A stretch of DNA of 28,032 bases from DASQHM01 sp035632095 (GCA_035632095.1 DASQHM010000147.1:1-28032); one strand, 5' to 3'. Counted from the stretch's first letter, positions 8,492 through 18,067 are shown. Made by a program: numbers and translations. Notes: a model not told the origin generated them from the sequence alone.

Positions 8492-9895
8492 TCATCGGTA
8501 CGCCGCCGCCAGACGCGGTCCGATATGGTAGCGGCTGCGCAAGGCGAAACGGGCGACCATCAAGACGGCCACCGCCGAAAGCGCGACCGCAAGTCCGATC
8601 CAGACGCCGACGCCGCCAAGCGGCGTCTTGAAGGCCAGCAGACCCGCGATCGGGAACCCGACCGCCCAATAGCCGAAGGCGGCGAAGAGCAAGGGCAGCC
8701 GCGTGTCCCTGAGGCCGCGCAGCGCGCCGGCGCCAAGAACCTGCAAGGCGTCGACCACCTGGAACAACCCGGCCACCGCCAAATAATTGCTGGCGAACAC
8801 CACCACGTTCACGTTGGCCTTGTCGTCGAGATCGACGAACAGGCCGATCAGCGGCCGCGGTGCGAACCAGAACAAGAGGCCGGTCATGACGACGAAGGCG
8901 GTGCCGACCGCGATGCCGGTCCAACCGGCGCGCCGGACACCTTCGGCGTAGCGGGCGCCGGCGAAGATGCCGACCCTGACGCTGGTCGCCTGGCTCAAAC
9001 CGAGCGGCACCATGAAGGCGGTCGAGGCGCATTGCAAAGCGATCTGGTGCGCCGCCAGCTCGTCTGAACCGAGGATGCCCATCATCAGCGCCGCCGCCGA
9101 GAACATCCCGACTTCCAGCACCAAGGTTGCGCCGATCGGCACGCCGAGCCGGATCACCTCGCGAAACCGCGGCCAGTCCGAATGCCAGAAACGGCCGAGG
9201 ATGTGAAAACGGCGCAGCTGGCGATCCGCGTAGCTATAGGCCAGCATGACGAGGAACATCATTGCTCCGGCCGATGCGCTGGCCGTGGCGATGCCGTTCA
9301 CGCCCAAATCGGGCAGTCCGAAGCGGCCGTGGGACAGCAGCCAACCGGCGCCGGCGTTGTAGAGGACGCCGACGATCGCCGCGGTCAGCACCACGCGCGG
9401 CCGCGACAGCGCCGTCAGGAAGTTCCGCGTTACCACGGACCACAGGGCGGGAAGGAAGCCGAGCGCCGAAATGCGCAGATAGGCTTCGGCCTTGTGCGCC
9501 AGCAGCGGCGCCTGGCCGAATTCGCGGAGGATCGGTTCGGCATTGGCGAGAATGACCATGCCGGGCACGCCGATGGCCGCCATCACCCAGTAGCCCTGGC
9601 GAACCGTGCGCCGGACATCGCGCAGCATTTTCGCCTTGTGCCCGACCGCTTGCGCCACCATCGGCGCGACGGCGGTCGCCACGCCGAGGCAGAACATGAA
9701 CACGGTGAAATACAGCGTGACCGCGAGGCTGACGGTCGCAAGCTCGATGCGGCCGAGCTGGCCGGCCAGCACGACGTTGACCGCGGTCAGCAGCGTGAAC
9801 GCGATTTGCGTCAGGACCAGCGGCCAGCCGAGGCGAAGCGTCGCCTTCGCTTCGTCAAGCCAGCTTCCGTTCGCGCTTGTCGGCGTCACTGACAT
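8492..9895 (-). CDS. MATE family multidrug efflux transporter (NorM-like)
   Basis: This 467-aa inner-membrane protein belongs to the multidrug and toxic compound extrusion family, which exports cationic drugs and metabolites in exchange for Na+ or H+. It has about 12 hydrophobic segments in two halves. The N-terminal half shows LRLGWPLVLTQIAFTLLTAVNVVLAGQLGRIELATVSLA and the second half the matching segment beginning REVIRLGVPIGATLVLEVGMFSAAALMMGILGSDELAAHQIALQ, which is the internal repeat of the family. Length and topology are those of NorM-type members. The substrate cannot be predicted. The ATG at 9895 lacks a strong SD. It lies downstream of the terminator of the DUF2852 gene, so it is a separate transcript. 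Confidence 0.94.
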   Translation of the reverse strand: MSVTPTSANGSWLDEAKATLRLGWPLVLTQIAFTLLTAVNVVLAGQLGRIELATVSLAVTLYFTVFMFCLGVATAVAPMVAQAVGHKAKMLRDVRRTVRQGYWVMAAIGVPGMVILANAEPILREFGQAPLLAHKAEAYLRISALGFLPALWSVVTRNFLTALSRPRVVLTAAIVGVLYNAGAGWLLSHGRFGLPDLGVNGIATASASAGAMMFLVMLAYSYADRQLRRFHILGRFWHSDWPRFREVIRLGVPIGATLVLEVGMFSAAALMMGILGSDELAAHQIALQCASTAFMVPLGLSQATSVRVGIFAGARYAEGVRRAGWTGIAVGTAFVVMTGLLFWFAPRPLIGLFVDLDDKANVNVVVFASNYLAVAGLFQVVDALQVLGAGALRGLRDTRLPLLFAAFGYWAVGFPIAGLLAFKTPLGGVGVWIGLAVALSAVAVLMVARFALRSRYHIGPRLAAAYR

Positions 9896-9985
9896 GACGT
9901 TTCTTACCGGTCACCGGGGCGTTGCATCGGATCATGCGGCGGCGACTATAGCGGCCATTGCCATGATTGGTTCGACGGTCTTGGC

Positions 9986-10020
9986 AAAAAAATTCGCCGG
10001 CAAGTTTCCCTGCCGGCGAA
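9986..10020 (-). terminator. Intrinsic terminator of the DUF2852 gene
   Basis: Perfect 10-nt arms, TTCGCCGGCA (9993-10002) and TGCCGGCGAA (10011-10020), with an 8-nt loop. On the minus strand the stem is followed by seven Ts (complement of the A-run at 9986-9992). It starts 23 bp after the stop of the DUF2852 gene. This is a classical Rho-independent terminator. Confidence 0.92.
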
Positions 10021-10043
10021 AGTCACACCCAGTTCGGCGATGC

Positions 10044-10505
10044 TCAGGCCTGCGGCGCGGGTTGCTCGGGGGCCTCCGGGGGAGCGGGCGGGCGGCGCCG
10101 GCGCTCGGCGAGAAACTCGTCGAATTCGGCCTTGTCCTTCGCCATGCGGAGCCGTTCGAGGAAGTCCATGAACTCCCGTTGTTCCTCTTCCAAACGCCGC
10201 AGGGTTTCCATGCGGTATTCGTCGAAGGCGTGATTGCCGCTCGAACGCGGCCGGCGATGGCCGCCGAACCAGCGCTCGGCAGTTTCCTGCCAAGCAGCGC
10301 CGTCGCGCCACGGACCGCGCTCGTCGTTGCGCCAGCCGTGATGCCAGCGTCCGCCGTATTGATGCTTCCAGCACGCCATTCTTCCGCTCCATATGAGATA
10401 AGCGAGTATCCCGAGCCCGATGGGCCAGAACACGATGAAGCCGAGGATCATCAGGGTGATCCAGGCTGGTTTGCCGATATCGTCCAGTCTCGCTGCAAGT
10501 TGCAT
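10044..10505 (-). CDS. DUF2852 family membrane protein
   Basis: This 153-aa protein matches DUF2852, a family known mainly from alphaproteobacteria with no assigned function. A single strong membrane segment near the N-terminus (WITLMILGFIVFWPIGLGIL) is followed by a Trp/His/Arg-rich stretch, a charged helix likely to form a coiled coil (FDEYRMETLRRLEEEQREFM) and a Pro/Ala-rich tail. I chose the ATG at 10505, preceded by GAGG about 8 nt upstream, over one 12 codons earlier because the earlier ATG lies inside the 25-bp palindrome at 10529-10553. The gene follows tetR on the same strand by 99 bp, and a terminator ends it. The palindrome between them suggests direct control by the neighbouring TetR protein. 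Confidence 0.87.
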   Translation of the reverse strand: MQLAARLDDIGKPAWITLMILGFIVFWPIGLGILAYLIWSGRMACWKHQYGGRWHHGWRNDERGPWRDGAAWQETAERWFGGHRRPRSSGNHAFDEYRMETLRRLEEEQREFMDFLERLRMAKDKAEFDEFLAERRRRPPAPPEAPEQPAPQA

Positions 10506-10528
10506 GGCAGCCTCAAGGTTCGATTGGA

Positions 10529-10553
10529 ATGTAAATGTCATTCACATTTACAT
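10529..10553. promoter_or_regulatory. 25-bp palindromic operator upstream of the DUF2852 gene
   Basis: Perfect 10-nt arms, ATGTAAATGT (10529-10538) and ACATTTACAT (10544-10553), flank a 5-bp centre. Such an AT-rich dyad stands out in this GC-rich DNA. It lies 24 bp upstream of the DUF2852 start and 52 bp past the tetR stop, where a minus-strand promoter for the DUF2852 gene would be. Size and symmetry fit a TetR-family operator. That the adjacent TetR protein binds it is inference. Confidence 0.75.
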
Positions 10554-10604
10554 AATTAATCGGGGCCGGGGCGGCTGTCAAGGGCCCGTCGGCGGATTTC
10601 TTGA

Positions 10605-11267
10605 TCAGCGCCGGGGTGCGGCCGCCGCTTCGGGTCCAAGGCCGAGGCCCCGCAGATAGACGAGCACGCCGGCCTCGAGCAGGTCTTCCGGAGACATGGG
10701 GAGCGCGCGCCGCGCGCCGTCGCCGCGGCCGAACAGGGATGCGACGCCATGGGACAAGGCCCAGATATGCAACGCCATCATCATCGCCGGCGGGCGCCGC
10801 TCGCGCGGGAGGTCGGCCGAGAGCGCTTCGGCGGCTTCACGCAGCACCGCGAACGCCCGCTCGCCGGCTTGCAGCAGGTCGGGATTGGTATCGAGCGGCA
10901 CAGCGGCCTCGAACATGGCGGAGTAATAGGCCGGTTCGTTGCGAGCGAAAGCCAGATACGCCTTGCCGATGCGCTCGAAGGCGTTGAACGGATCGGGCCG
11001 GCCGTGGTTCCACGCCGTGGCGAGATCGGACTCAAACCGCTCGAAGCCGCGCCGGGCGACGTCGGCCATCAGCTCGTCGCGGTCGCGGAAGTGACGATAG
11101 GGTGCGGCCGGGCTGACGCCGGCCGAGCGCGCGGCCTCGGCGAAGGTGAAGGCCGATGGACCCTTCGCCGCGATCAGGTCCAAGGCGGCGCGCACCAACG
11201 CCTCCTTCAGATCGCCGTGGTGATACCCACGCCGGCCCGATCCCGATCCGCGTCCCGACCAACTCAT
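10605..11267 (-). CDS. TetR/AcrR family transcriptional regulator
   Basis: This 220-aa DNA-binding regulator probably represses genes until a small ligand binds its C-terminal domain. The N-terminus GRRGYHHGDLKEALVRAALD is typical of the YHHGDLR group of TetR proteins. The helix-turn-helix covers about residues 41-60 (TFAEAARSAGVSPAAPYRHF). The C-terminal domain (about 85-210) resembles the TetR WHG-type ligand domain, with PFNAFERIGKAYLAFARNEPAYYSAMF and a long helix MMALHIWALSHGVASLFGRG. The ATG at 11267 gives the normal length, but its SD is poor (AGAG). A longer reading to 11588 overlaps marC and is not credible. A 25-bp palindrome downstream, before the DUF2852 gene, is a likely operator. 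The ligand is unknown. Confidence 0.93.
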   Translation of the reverse strand: MSWSGRGSGSGRRGYHHGDLKEALVRAALDLIAAKGPSAFTFAEAARSAGVSPAAPYRHFRDRDELMADVARRGFERFESDLATAWNHGRPDPFNAFERIGKAYLAFARNEPAYYSAMFEAAVPLDTNPDLLQAGERAFAVLREAAEALSADLPRERRPPAMMMALHIWALSHGVASLFGRGDGARRALPMSPEDLLEAGVLVYLRGLGLGPEAAAAPRR

Positions 11268-11334
11268 GTGAATAGCTCTTACATGAAACGCCGGTGCGCC
11301 ACAACGCCCCGCGAGGCTGGGCGGGCGGGATTGG

Positions 11335-11997
11335 TTAACCGCCCGACAGGTTGGCGAGGGCGACGTAACCGCTCCAGAGGATGCTGATGCCGATGCAAAG
11401 CAGGATGAACGCCGAGAGCCGCACCAGCACGTTGGTTCCGCTCGGCCCGAGGATGGCGGTAAGGCGCGGGCCGAAACGAAACGACAGATAGATGCTGACG
11501 GCGATCGCGGCGAGGCCCGCCACGGCGGCCCCGGCGAGCAACGCCGCATGCGCCAATTCGAACGGCACCTTGGGCCGTTGGCTGCCAATGGTGATGGCCA
11601 CGGCGATCGACCCCGGTCCGACCGTGAGCGGCATAGTCAGTGGATAGAAGGCATCGGGCAGGTCGGGGCCGGCGTCGGTGGCGCCGGCGTTGCGGCGGTC
11701 CAGGCTGTTGTCGCCTTCGTTCAGCAGCCGCCAGCCGAGCGCGGTGACGACCAGACCGCCGCCGACGCGAAGAACGGGAACGCTGATGCCGAAGAACTCG
11801 AGTACGTAGGATCCGATCAGAAGCGAGCCGAGCAGCAGGCAGAAGCCGTTGACGGCCACGCGCAGGGCCAGCGCGTTGCGTTGCCTGAGATCGCAGCGGC
11901 GCGTGAGGCTGAGAAAAATCGGCGCCGCGCCCAGCGGATTGACTATCGGAAACAATCCGGCGAAGACCAAAAGGAACGTATTGGCGATTTCGCTCAC
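11335..11997 (-). CDS. MarC family integral membrane protein
   Basis: This 220-aa protein has six hydrophobic segments and belongs to the MarC/UPF0056 family of inner-membrane proteins. MarC was named for its place next to the mar locus, but its transport role was never confirmed and the function remains open. Family marks are FLLVFAGLFPIVNPLGAAPIFLSLT at the N-terminus, LRVGGGLVVTALGWRLL, and PLTMPLTVGPGSIAVAITIGS in the middle. I use a GTG start at 11997, preceded by GGGGAA at about 5 nt; the product then begins MSEIANTFLL like other MarC proteins. The upstream stretch to 12228 overlaps the AEC gene and is unlikely. It lies 43 bp after the AEC gene and 67 bp before tetR on the same strand, so co-transcription is possible. 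Confidence 0.9.
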   Translation of the reverse strand: MSEIANTFLLVFAGLFPIVNPLGAAPIFLSLTRRCDLRQRNALALRVAVNGFCLLLGSLLIGSYVLEFFGISVPVLRVGGGLVVTALGWRLLNEGDNSLDRRNAGATDAGPDLPDAFYPLTMPLTVGPGSIAVAITIGSQRPKVPFELAHAALLAGAAVAGLAAIAVSIYLSFRFGPRLTAILGPSGTNVLVRLSAFILLCIGISILWSGYVALANLSGG

Positions 11998-12040
11998 GCT
12001 TCCCCGCCTCGCTGTCGTAGGCGCCAGTCTATATCCGGTC

Positions 12041-12922
12041 TCACGGCCGAAGCAGCCAAGCCAACAGCAACGGCAGGGTGACGACCGACGCCAGGGTGGA
12101 AACCACCACGGCGCCCGCGACCTCGTCCGGCTGATTGTTCCAGCGTTGCGCAAACAGGTAATTGTAGACAGCGACCGGCATGGCGCATTGCAGGATGAGC
12201 ACGCCGCGGGCGGCGCCTTCGAGGCCAAGGGCCCATGCCACCAAGACGCCGATGGCGGTGCCCAAACCGATGCGCGTTGCCGTGATCAGCGCCGCCCGGC
12301 GAAGGGCTCGCACTCTCAGCCGGCCGATCGCCGCGCCGAGCATCATCAGCATCAGCGGCACCACGAGTCCTGCGATCATCGTCACGATGTTGTCGAGCCA
12401 ACGCGGCAATCCCGTGTGTGTGTAGCCGAGCAGGAGCCCGAGGATCACCGCGTAGATGATCGGCAGGCGGATCAACGTGCGCCAGCTGGCGCTGCCGGCC
12501 GCGATCGATTGTCCGACGGTGTTGTTTCCGATGGAGGTGAAGGCGAAGACGACGATGGCATAGCCCAGTCCCTCGGGTCCGAACGCGTAGAGCGCCAGCG
12601 GCAAGCCGAGATTGCCGGCATTCGGGAAGGCGAGCGAGGGCAGGAACGTGCGGAGCCTGAGGCCGGCGAGCTTCAGCACCCCGATGCCGGTGAGCAGGAA
12701 CGCGCCGATCGAGAGCGCCGCCGCCGCCGCCATGGCCGCGAAGGCATCCGGCCGAATGGCGGTATGCACCAATGTCGCGACGACGAGGCAGGGCGTGCCG
12801 ATGTCGGCGACCAGCGCGGTCACCGTCTCGGTGTCCAGCCTGCCGCCGAAGCGGGTCCAGAGATAGCCGAGCGCCGCCGTGACCAGGACGGGAGCGACCG
12901 CGGTGAAGACCGGCTCCAGCAT
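12041..12922 (-). CDS. AEC family transporter (auxin efflux carrier-like)
   Basis: This 293-aa membrane protein belongs to the bacterial branch of the auxin efflux carrier family, whose characterised members export organic acids such as malate or malonate. It has about ten hydrophobic helices in two five-helix halves. The first half contains ALGYLWTRFGGRLD and LAFPNAGNLGLPLALYAFG, a family signature with the conserved Asn-Gly crossing. The second half contains AGLVVPLMLMMLGAAIGRL and VLILQCAMPVAVYNYLFAQ. The ATG at 12922 is preferred over a GTG three codons upstream because GAG lies about 10 nt before it. Only 23 bp separate the start from the T-run of the terminator upstream, so its promoter must overlap the terminator or the end of the MFS gene. 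The substrate is unknown. Confidence 0.92.
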   Translation of the reverse strand: MLEPVFTAVAPVLVTAALGYLWTRFGGRLDTETVTALVADIGTPCLVVATLVHTAIRPDAFAAMAAAAALSIGAFLLTGIGVLKLAGLRLRTFLPSLAFPNAGNLGLPLALYAFGPEGLGYAIVVFAFTSIGNNTVGQSIAAGSASWRTLIRLPIIYAVILGLLLGYTHTGLPRWLDNIVTMIAGLVVPLMLMMLGAAIGRLRVRALRRAALITATRIGLGTAIGVLVAWALGLEGAARGVLILQCAMPVAVYNYLFAQRWNNQPDEVAGAVVVSTLASVVTLPLLLAWLLRP

Positions 12923-12945
12923 GCCGTTCACTCTACAGGACGGCG

Positions 12946-12973
12946 AAAAAAAAGGCGGGGCCGCAGCCCCGCC
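12946..12973 (-). terminator. Intrinsic terminator of the MFS symporter gene
   Basis: Perfect 8-nt arms, GGCGGGGC (12954-12961) and GCCCCGCC (12966-12973), with a CGCA loop. On the minus strand the stem is followed by eight Ts (complement of 12946-12953). It lies 21 bp past the stop of the MFS gene and is a textbook Rho-independent terminator. Confidence 0.94.
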
Positions 12974-12994
12974 CGTTAAGCGATCGAAAGGCGC

Positions 12995-14608
12995 CTACTC
13001 CATCAGTTTGACCCGATGGCCTTTGCCTTCCTTGATGAACAATGCCCCGATGACCAGCGACATGGCGGCCACGACGACGGGGTACCAAAGGCCCGCATAG
13101 ATGCTTCCGGCCGAGGCCGCGAAGGCCGTCGCCAACAGCGGCAGCATGCCGCCGAACCATCCGTTGCCGATGTGGTAGGGCAGCGACATGGAGGTGTAGC
13201 GGATGCGTGTCGGGAACAACTCCACCAGGAATGCGGCGATCGGTCCGTACACCATGGTCACATAGATCATCATGATGACCAGGATCACCATGGTCATGAA
13301 GTAGTTGACCTTGCTCTTGTCCGCCGTGGCCGGATAGCCGCTCTCTTTAAGCGCCGCGGCGTATTTCGCGGGATCCCAGCCCTTCAATTCGACGTTGCCG
13401 ATCTTGGTCACCACGGTGGTGCCGGGAACGGACGGCAGAGAGGTGAAGGAGAGACCGCTGTTGGTGAGGAACGATTTGGCGCGGTCGCAATCGCTGAACA
13501 CGGTGGTCGGCAGAACGAAGACGTGCATTTCGCACTCGCTCGCCGCGACCGAGATCGGCGTCTTCTCCTGGTAGGCCTCCAGCGCGGGATTTACATAGTG
13601 CGTGAGCGCCTGGAACAGCGGGAAGTAGGTCAAGGCCGCGATCAGGCAGCCGGCAAGAATGATCTTGAGGCGGCCGATGCGGTCCGACAATGCGCCGAAC
13701 ACGATGAAGAACGGCGTGCCGATGGCAAGCGATAACGCAATCAGGAGGTACGCCGTCAGATAGTCGAGCTTCAGCGTGATGGTCAGGAAGAACAACGCGT
13801 AGAACTGACCCGTATACCAGACGACGCCTTGACCGGCGGTGGCGCCCAGCAACGCCAGCAAGACGTACCTGTTGTTGGGGTATTTGAGGAAGCTGTCGGT
13901 CAGGGGCGCGCGCGATCCCTTGCCTTCGGCTTTCATGCGCTGGAACACCGGCGATTCGTTCAGCTTCAGCCGGATGTAGACCGAGAACACCAACAGCGCG
14001 ATGGAGACGATGAAGGGAATGCGCCAGCCCCATTCGGAGAAAGCCTTCGTGTCCATGTTGCTGCGGCACAGCACGATCACGATCAGGGCCAGGAACAGAC
14101 CGAGCGTAGCCGTGGTCTGGATCCAGCTTGTGGCGTAACCGCGCTTCGTATGAGGCGCGTGCTCCGCCACATAGGTCGCCGCGCCGCCGTATTCGCCGCC
14201 CAACGCCAAACCCTGCACCAGGCGAAGCGTCACGAGCAGGATCGCCGCCAGGAACCCGATGGAGGGATACGTCGGCAGGAAGCCGACGGCCGCCGTGGAT
14301 GCGCCCATGCAGACGATGGTGATCAGGAAGGTGTACTTGCGGCCGACCAGGTCGCCGATGCGGCCGAACACTAGCGCGCCGAACGGACGCACCAGGAAGC
14401 CGGCGGCATAGGCTGCGAAGGCCGAAAGGAGCGCCGCGGTCTGGTTGCCGGGCGGAAAGAAAAGAGCCGCGAAGAACGGCGCCAGGATCGCGTAGAGATA
14501 GAAGTCGTACCACTCGAAGACCGTGCCGAGGGACGAAGCGAAGATAACGCGTCGCTCCTCCGCCTGGCTCACGAGCCTATCGCCCGCGACTGCTGTTGCT
14601 GTGCTCAT
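12995..14608 (-). CDS. MFS transporter, metabolite:H+ symporter (MHS) type
   Basis: This 537-aa proton-coupled symporter of the inner membrane resembles the MHS family (relatives of KgtP, ProP and ShiA), which take up organic acids, betaines or aromatic acids. The N-terminus has the MHS-like GTVFEWYDFYLYAIL. The loop 2-3 motif GRIGDLVGRKYTF and the region LRLVQGLALGGEYGGAATYVAEHAP are also typical. The related motif GALSDRIGRLKIIL marks the second half. An extra segment of about 96 residues (337-432) interrupts the second half; it has two Cys residues (359 and 374), is hydrophilic, and by topology should face the periplasm. Similar long inserts occur in some members of this group, as I recall. 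The substrate cannot be told. The ATG at 14608 has a G-run about 9 nt upstream. Confidence 0.93.
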   Translation of the reverse strand: MSTATAVAGDRLVSQAEERRVIFASSLGTVFEWYDFYLYAILAPFFAALFFPPGNQTAALLSAFAAYAAGFLVRPFGALVFGRIGDLVGRKYTFLITIVCMGASTAAVGFLPTYPSIGFLAAILLVTLRLVQGLALGGEYGGAATYVAEHAPHTKRGYATSWIQTTATLGLFLALIVIVLCRSNMDTKAFSEWGWRIPFIVSIALLVFSVYIRLKLNESPVFQRMKAEGKGSRAPLTDSFLKYPNNRYVLLALLGATAGQGVVWYTGQFYALFFLTITLKLDYLTAYLLIALSLAIGTPFFIVFGALSDRIGRLKIILAGCLIAALTYFPLFQALTHYVNPALEAYQEKTPISVAASECEMHVFVLPTTVFSDCDRAKSFLTNSGLSFTSLPSVPGTTVVTKIGNVELKGWDPAKYAAALKESGYPATADKSKVNYFMTMVILVIMMIYVTMVYGPIAAFLVELFPTRIRYTSMSLPYHIGNGWFGGMLPLLATAFAASAGSIYAGLWYPVVVAAMSLVIGALFIKEGKGHRVKLME

Positions 14609-14657
14609 TATTTGACCCCCCTAGGGCTGGCTGGCTGATCGGACCATGATCTGGAAA

Positions 14658-14687
14658 ACTATCGACCGGCAATTCACTGGGCGTCAA
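14658..14687 (-). promoter_or_regulatory. possible promoter of the MFS symporter gene
   Basis: On the minus strand TTGACG (14682-14687) and GATAGT (14658-14663) are 18 bp apart, about 50 bp before the MFS start. The -35 box is good; the -10 is moderate. Confidence 0.4.
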
Positions 14688-14744
14688 TGCTATTTGCAGC
14701 TTAGGACCGCCGAGGTCGGTCGAATGTTGGTTCCGCTGCCTGCG

Positions 14745-14773
14745 TTGCATGCCGCAGTGCGAAAAGCTACAAA
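14745..14773 (+). promoter_or_regulatory. possible promoter of ettA
   Basis: TTGCAT (14745-14750) and TACAAA (14768-14773) are 17 bp apart and 47 bp before the ettA ATG. The consensus match is moderate. The rest of the 212-bp gap between the MFS gene and ettA shows no other feature to me. Confidence 0.35.
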
Positions 14774-14820
14774 GACCCGCCGCGCAATTGCCGGCGATCG
14801 CCCCGCATTCGGAGCAGTGA

Positions 14821-16503
<1,683 letters not shown>

Positions 16504-16514
16504 CGGCGGCTAAG

Positions 16515-16964
16515 TCAAATGCCTTCGCGCTTCAGCATGTGCAGGCAGTTGACCGTCATGATCAACTCGCCGTGCTGATTGATGGTGTCGTGGCGCATGG
16601 TGACGACGCCGCGGTCGGGTTTCGATTGCGAAGCCTTGACCGACAGGACTTCGACCACCGTGTGGATGGTGTCGCCCGGCCTGAGCGGCTTGAGCCAGCG
16701 CACCTCTTCCATGCCGGGCGAGCCCAGATTGGCGTGCTCGATGATGCGAAGCCGGAAGAACAGGCTGAAACTGAGCGACAGCGTTTGGAAGCCCGAGGCG
16801 ATCAGTCCGCCGAATTGGTGCTTCTTCGCCGCTTCCGCGTCCATGTGGAAGGGCTGCGGGTCGTAGCGCAGGGCGAAGTCGATGATCTGGCCCTCCGTGA
16901 CCGTGAGGCCCATGCTCTCGAAGCGCTGGCCGGGCTGGAAATCGTCGAAATAGAGTTCGGACAT
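16515..16964 (-). CDS. MaoC-like (R)-specific enoyl-CoA hydratase family protein
   Basis: This 149-aa single hot-dog domain protein belongs to the MaoC-like dehydratases, which add or remove water on enoyl-CoA substrates with (R) stereochemistry. The active-site region FALRYDPQPFHMDAEAA carries the catalytic Asp and His pair of the hydratase motif (Asp-Pro-x-Pro-x-His where many members have Asp-x-Asn-x-x-His). FGGLIASGFQTLSLSFSLFF and EEVRWLKPLRPGDTIHTVVEVLSVK are further family blocks. The natural substrate is unknown; relatives take part in fatty-acid, PHA or C4/C5-dicarboxyl-CoA metabolism. No clear SD precedes the ATG at 16964. The gene diverges from the methionine-synthase-like gene with only 63 bp between the starts. 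Confidence 0.92.
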   Translation of the reverse strand: MSELYFDDFQPGQRFESMGLTVTEGQIIDFALRYDPQPFHMDAEAAKKHQFGGLIASGFQTLSLSFSLFFRLRIIEHANLGSPGMEEVRWLKPLRPGDTIHTVVEVLSVKASQSKPDRGVVTMRHDTINQHGELIMTVNCLHMLKREGI

Positions 16965-16975
16965 GGGTGGAGGGT

Positions 16976-17007
16976 CGTTTCAGGTTGCGCTAGGCTTGAT
17001 CGAAACG
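16976..17007. promoter_or_regulatory. inverted repeat in the MaoC / methionine-synthase divergent region
   Basis: CGTTTC (16976-16981) and GAAACG (17002-17007) are perfect 6-bp inverted arms 20 bp apart, filling the middle of the 63-bp region that must contain both divergent promoters. It may be a split operator. The arms are short, so chance is a real alternative. The region is too short for a riboswitch. Confidence 0.25.
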
Positions 17008-17027
17008 CGAATGGGGGAGTGTAACGC

Positions 17028-18056
17028 ATGTTGGAAACCACGCACGCTGGCAGCCTGCCAAAGCCGGCATGGCTCGCCAAGCCCGAGGTGCTGTGGGCGC
17101 CGTGGACGCAGCAGGGTCCGGCGCTGGAAGCGGCCAAGCGTGACGCGGTGCTGGTGGCGCTGAAGCTGCAGGAATCCGCCGGCATCGACATCGTCACGGA
17201 AGGCGAGCAGGGCCGGCAGCACTTCGTCCACGGCTTCCTGGTCAACCTCTCTGGCATCGATTTCGCGCGCAAGAAGGTGATCGGCATCCGCGCCGACCGG
17301 TACAAGGCCGAATGCCCGACCGTCACCGGCGCAATCAGGCGCAGAGGCTCGGTGCACGGCGACGAGGTTGCCTTCGCGCGAGCCTATACCACGCGGAAGC
17401 TCAAGTTCACCTTGCCGGGCCCCATGACCATCGCCGATACCATTGCCGACGAGCATTACGGCGACCGGCCCAAGCTCGCGTTTGCCTTGGCCGAGGCGTT
17501 GAACGCCGAGGCGTTGGAACTCGAAGCCAAGGGCGCCGACGTGATTCAATTCGACGAGCCGGCGTTCAACGTCTACCTCGACGACGTGCGCGAATGGGGC
17601 ATCGCGGCTTTGGAGCGCGCCGCGCAAGGACTCAAATGCAAGACCGCGGTCCACATCTGCTACGGCTACGGCATCAAGGCCAACATCGATTGGAAGCAGA
17701 CGCTCGGCTCGGAATGGCGGCAATACGAAAAGACCTTTCCGCACCTGGCCAAGAGCAAGATCGATCAGGTTTCGCTCGAATGCATTCATTCGCACGTTCC
17801 GGTGTCGCTCATGGGCTTGCTGAAGGGCAAGGACGTGCAGGTCGGCGCCATCGACGTGGCGTCCAACAAGATCGAGACGCCCGAGGAAGTGGCGGCGGCT
17901 CTCAGCACGGCGATGGAGCACGTGCCGGTGGAGCGCATCGTCGCCAGCACCAATTGCGGCATGGCGCCCATGCCGCGCGACGTCGCCTATGCCAAGCTCG
18001 GCGCGCTCGCCGCCGGCGCGGCACTCCTCCGCAAGCAGCTCGGCGTGCGCCATTGA
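17028..18056 (+). CDS. Stand-alone MetE-type methionine synthase (MesD-like)
   Basis: This 342-aa protein corresponds only to the C-terminal catalytic (TIM-barrel) domain of cobalamin-independent methionine synthase; the folate-binding N-terminal half of MetE is absent. The zinc site that activates homocysteine is intact: His209 and Cys211 (HICYGYG), Glu251 (SLEC) and Cys310 (STNCGM). The substrate-binding FDEPAF (175-180) is also present. The opening HAGSLPKPAWL and the block WGIAALERAAQGLKCKTAVH match my memory of the MesD family, folate-independent methionine synthases that need oxygen and the DUF1852 protein MesX. The methyl donor cannot be read from sequence. GGGGGAG lies 8 nt before the ATG. 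Only 11 bp separate it from the dioxygenase gene downstream, so they form an operon. No DUF1852 gene is in the window. Confidence 0.88.
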   Translation: MLETTHAGSLPKPAWLAKPEVLWAPWTQQGPALEAAKRDAVLVALKLQESAGIDIVTEGEQGRQHFVHGFLVNLSGIDFARKKVIGIRADRYKAECPTVTGAIRRRGSVHGDEVAFARAYTTRKLKFTLPGPMTIADTIADEHYGDRPKLAFALAEALNAEALELEAKGADVIQFDEPAFNVYLDDVREWGIAALERAAQGLKCKTAVHICYGYGIKANIDWKQTLGSEWRQYEKTFPHLAKSKIDQVSLECIHSHVPVSLMGLLKGKDVQVGAIDVASNKIETPEEVAAALSTAMEHVPVERIVASTNCGMAPMPRDVAYAKLGALAAGAALLRKQLGVRH

Positions 18057-18067
18057 AGGACTGATCC

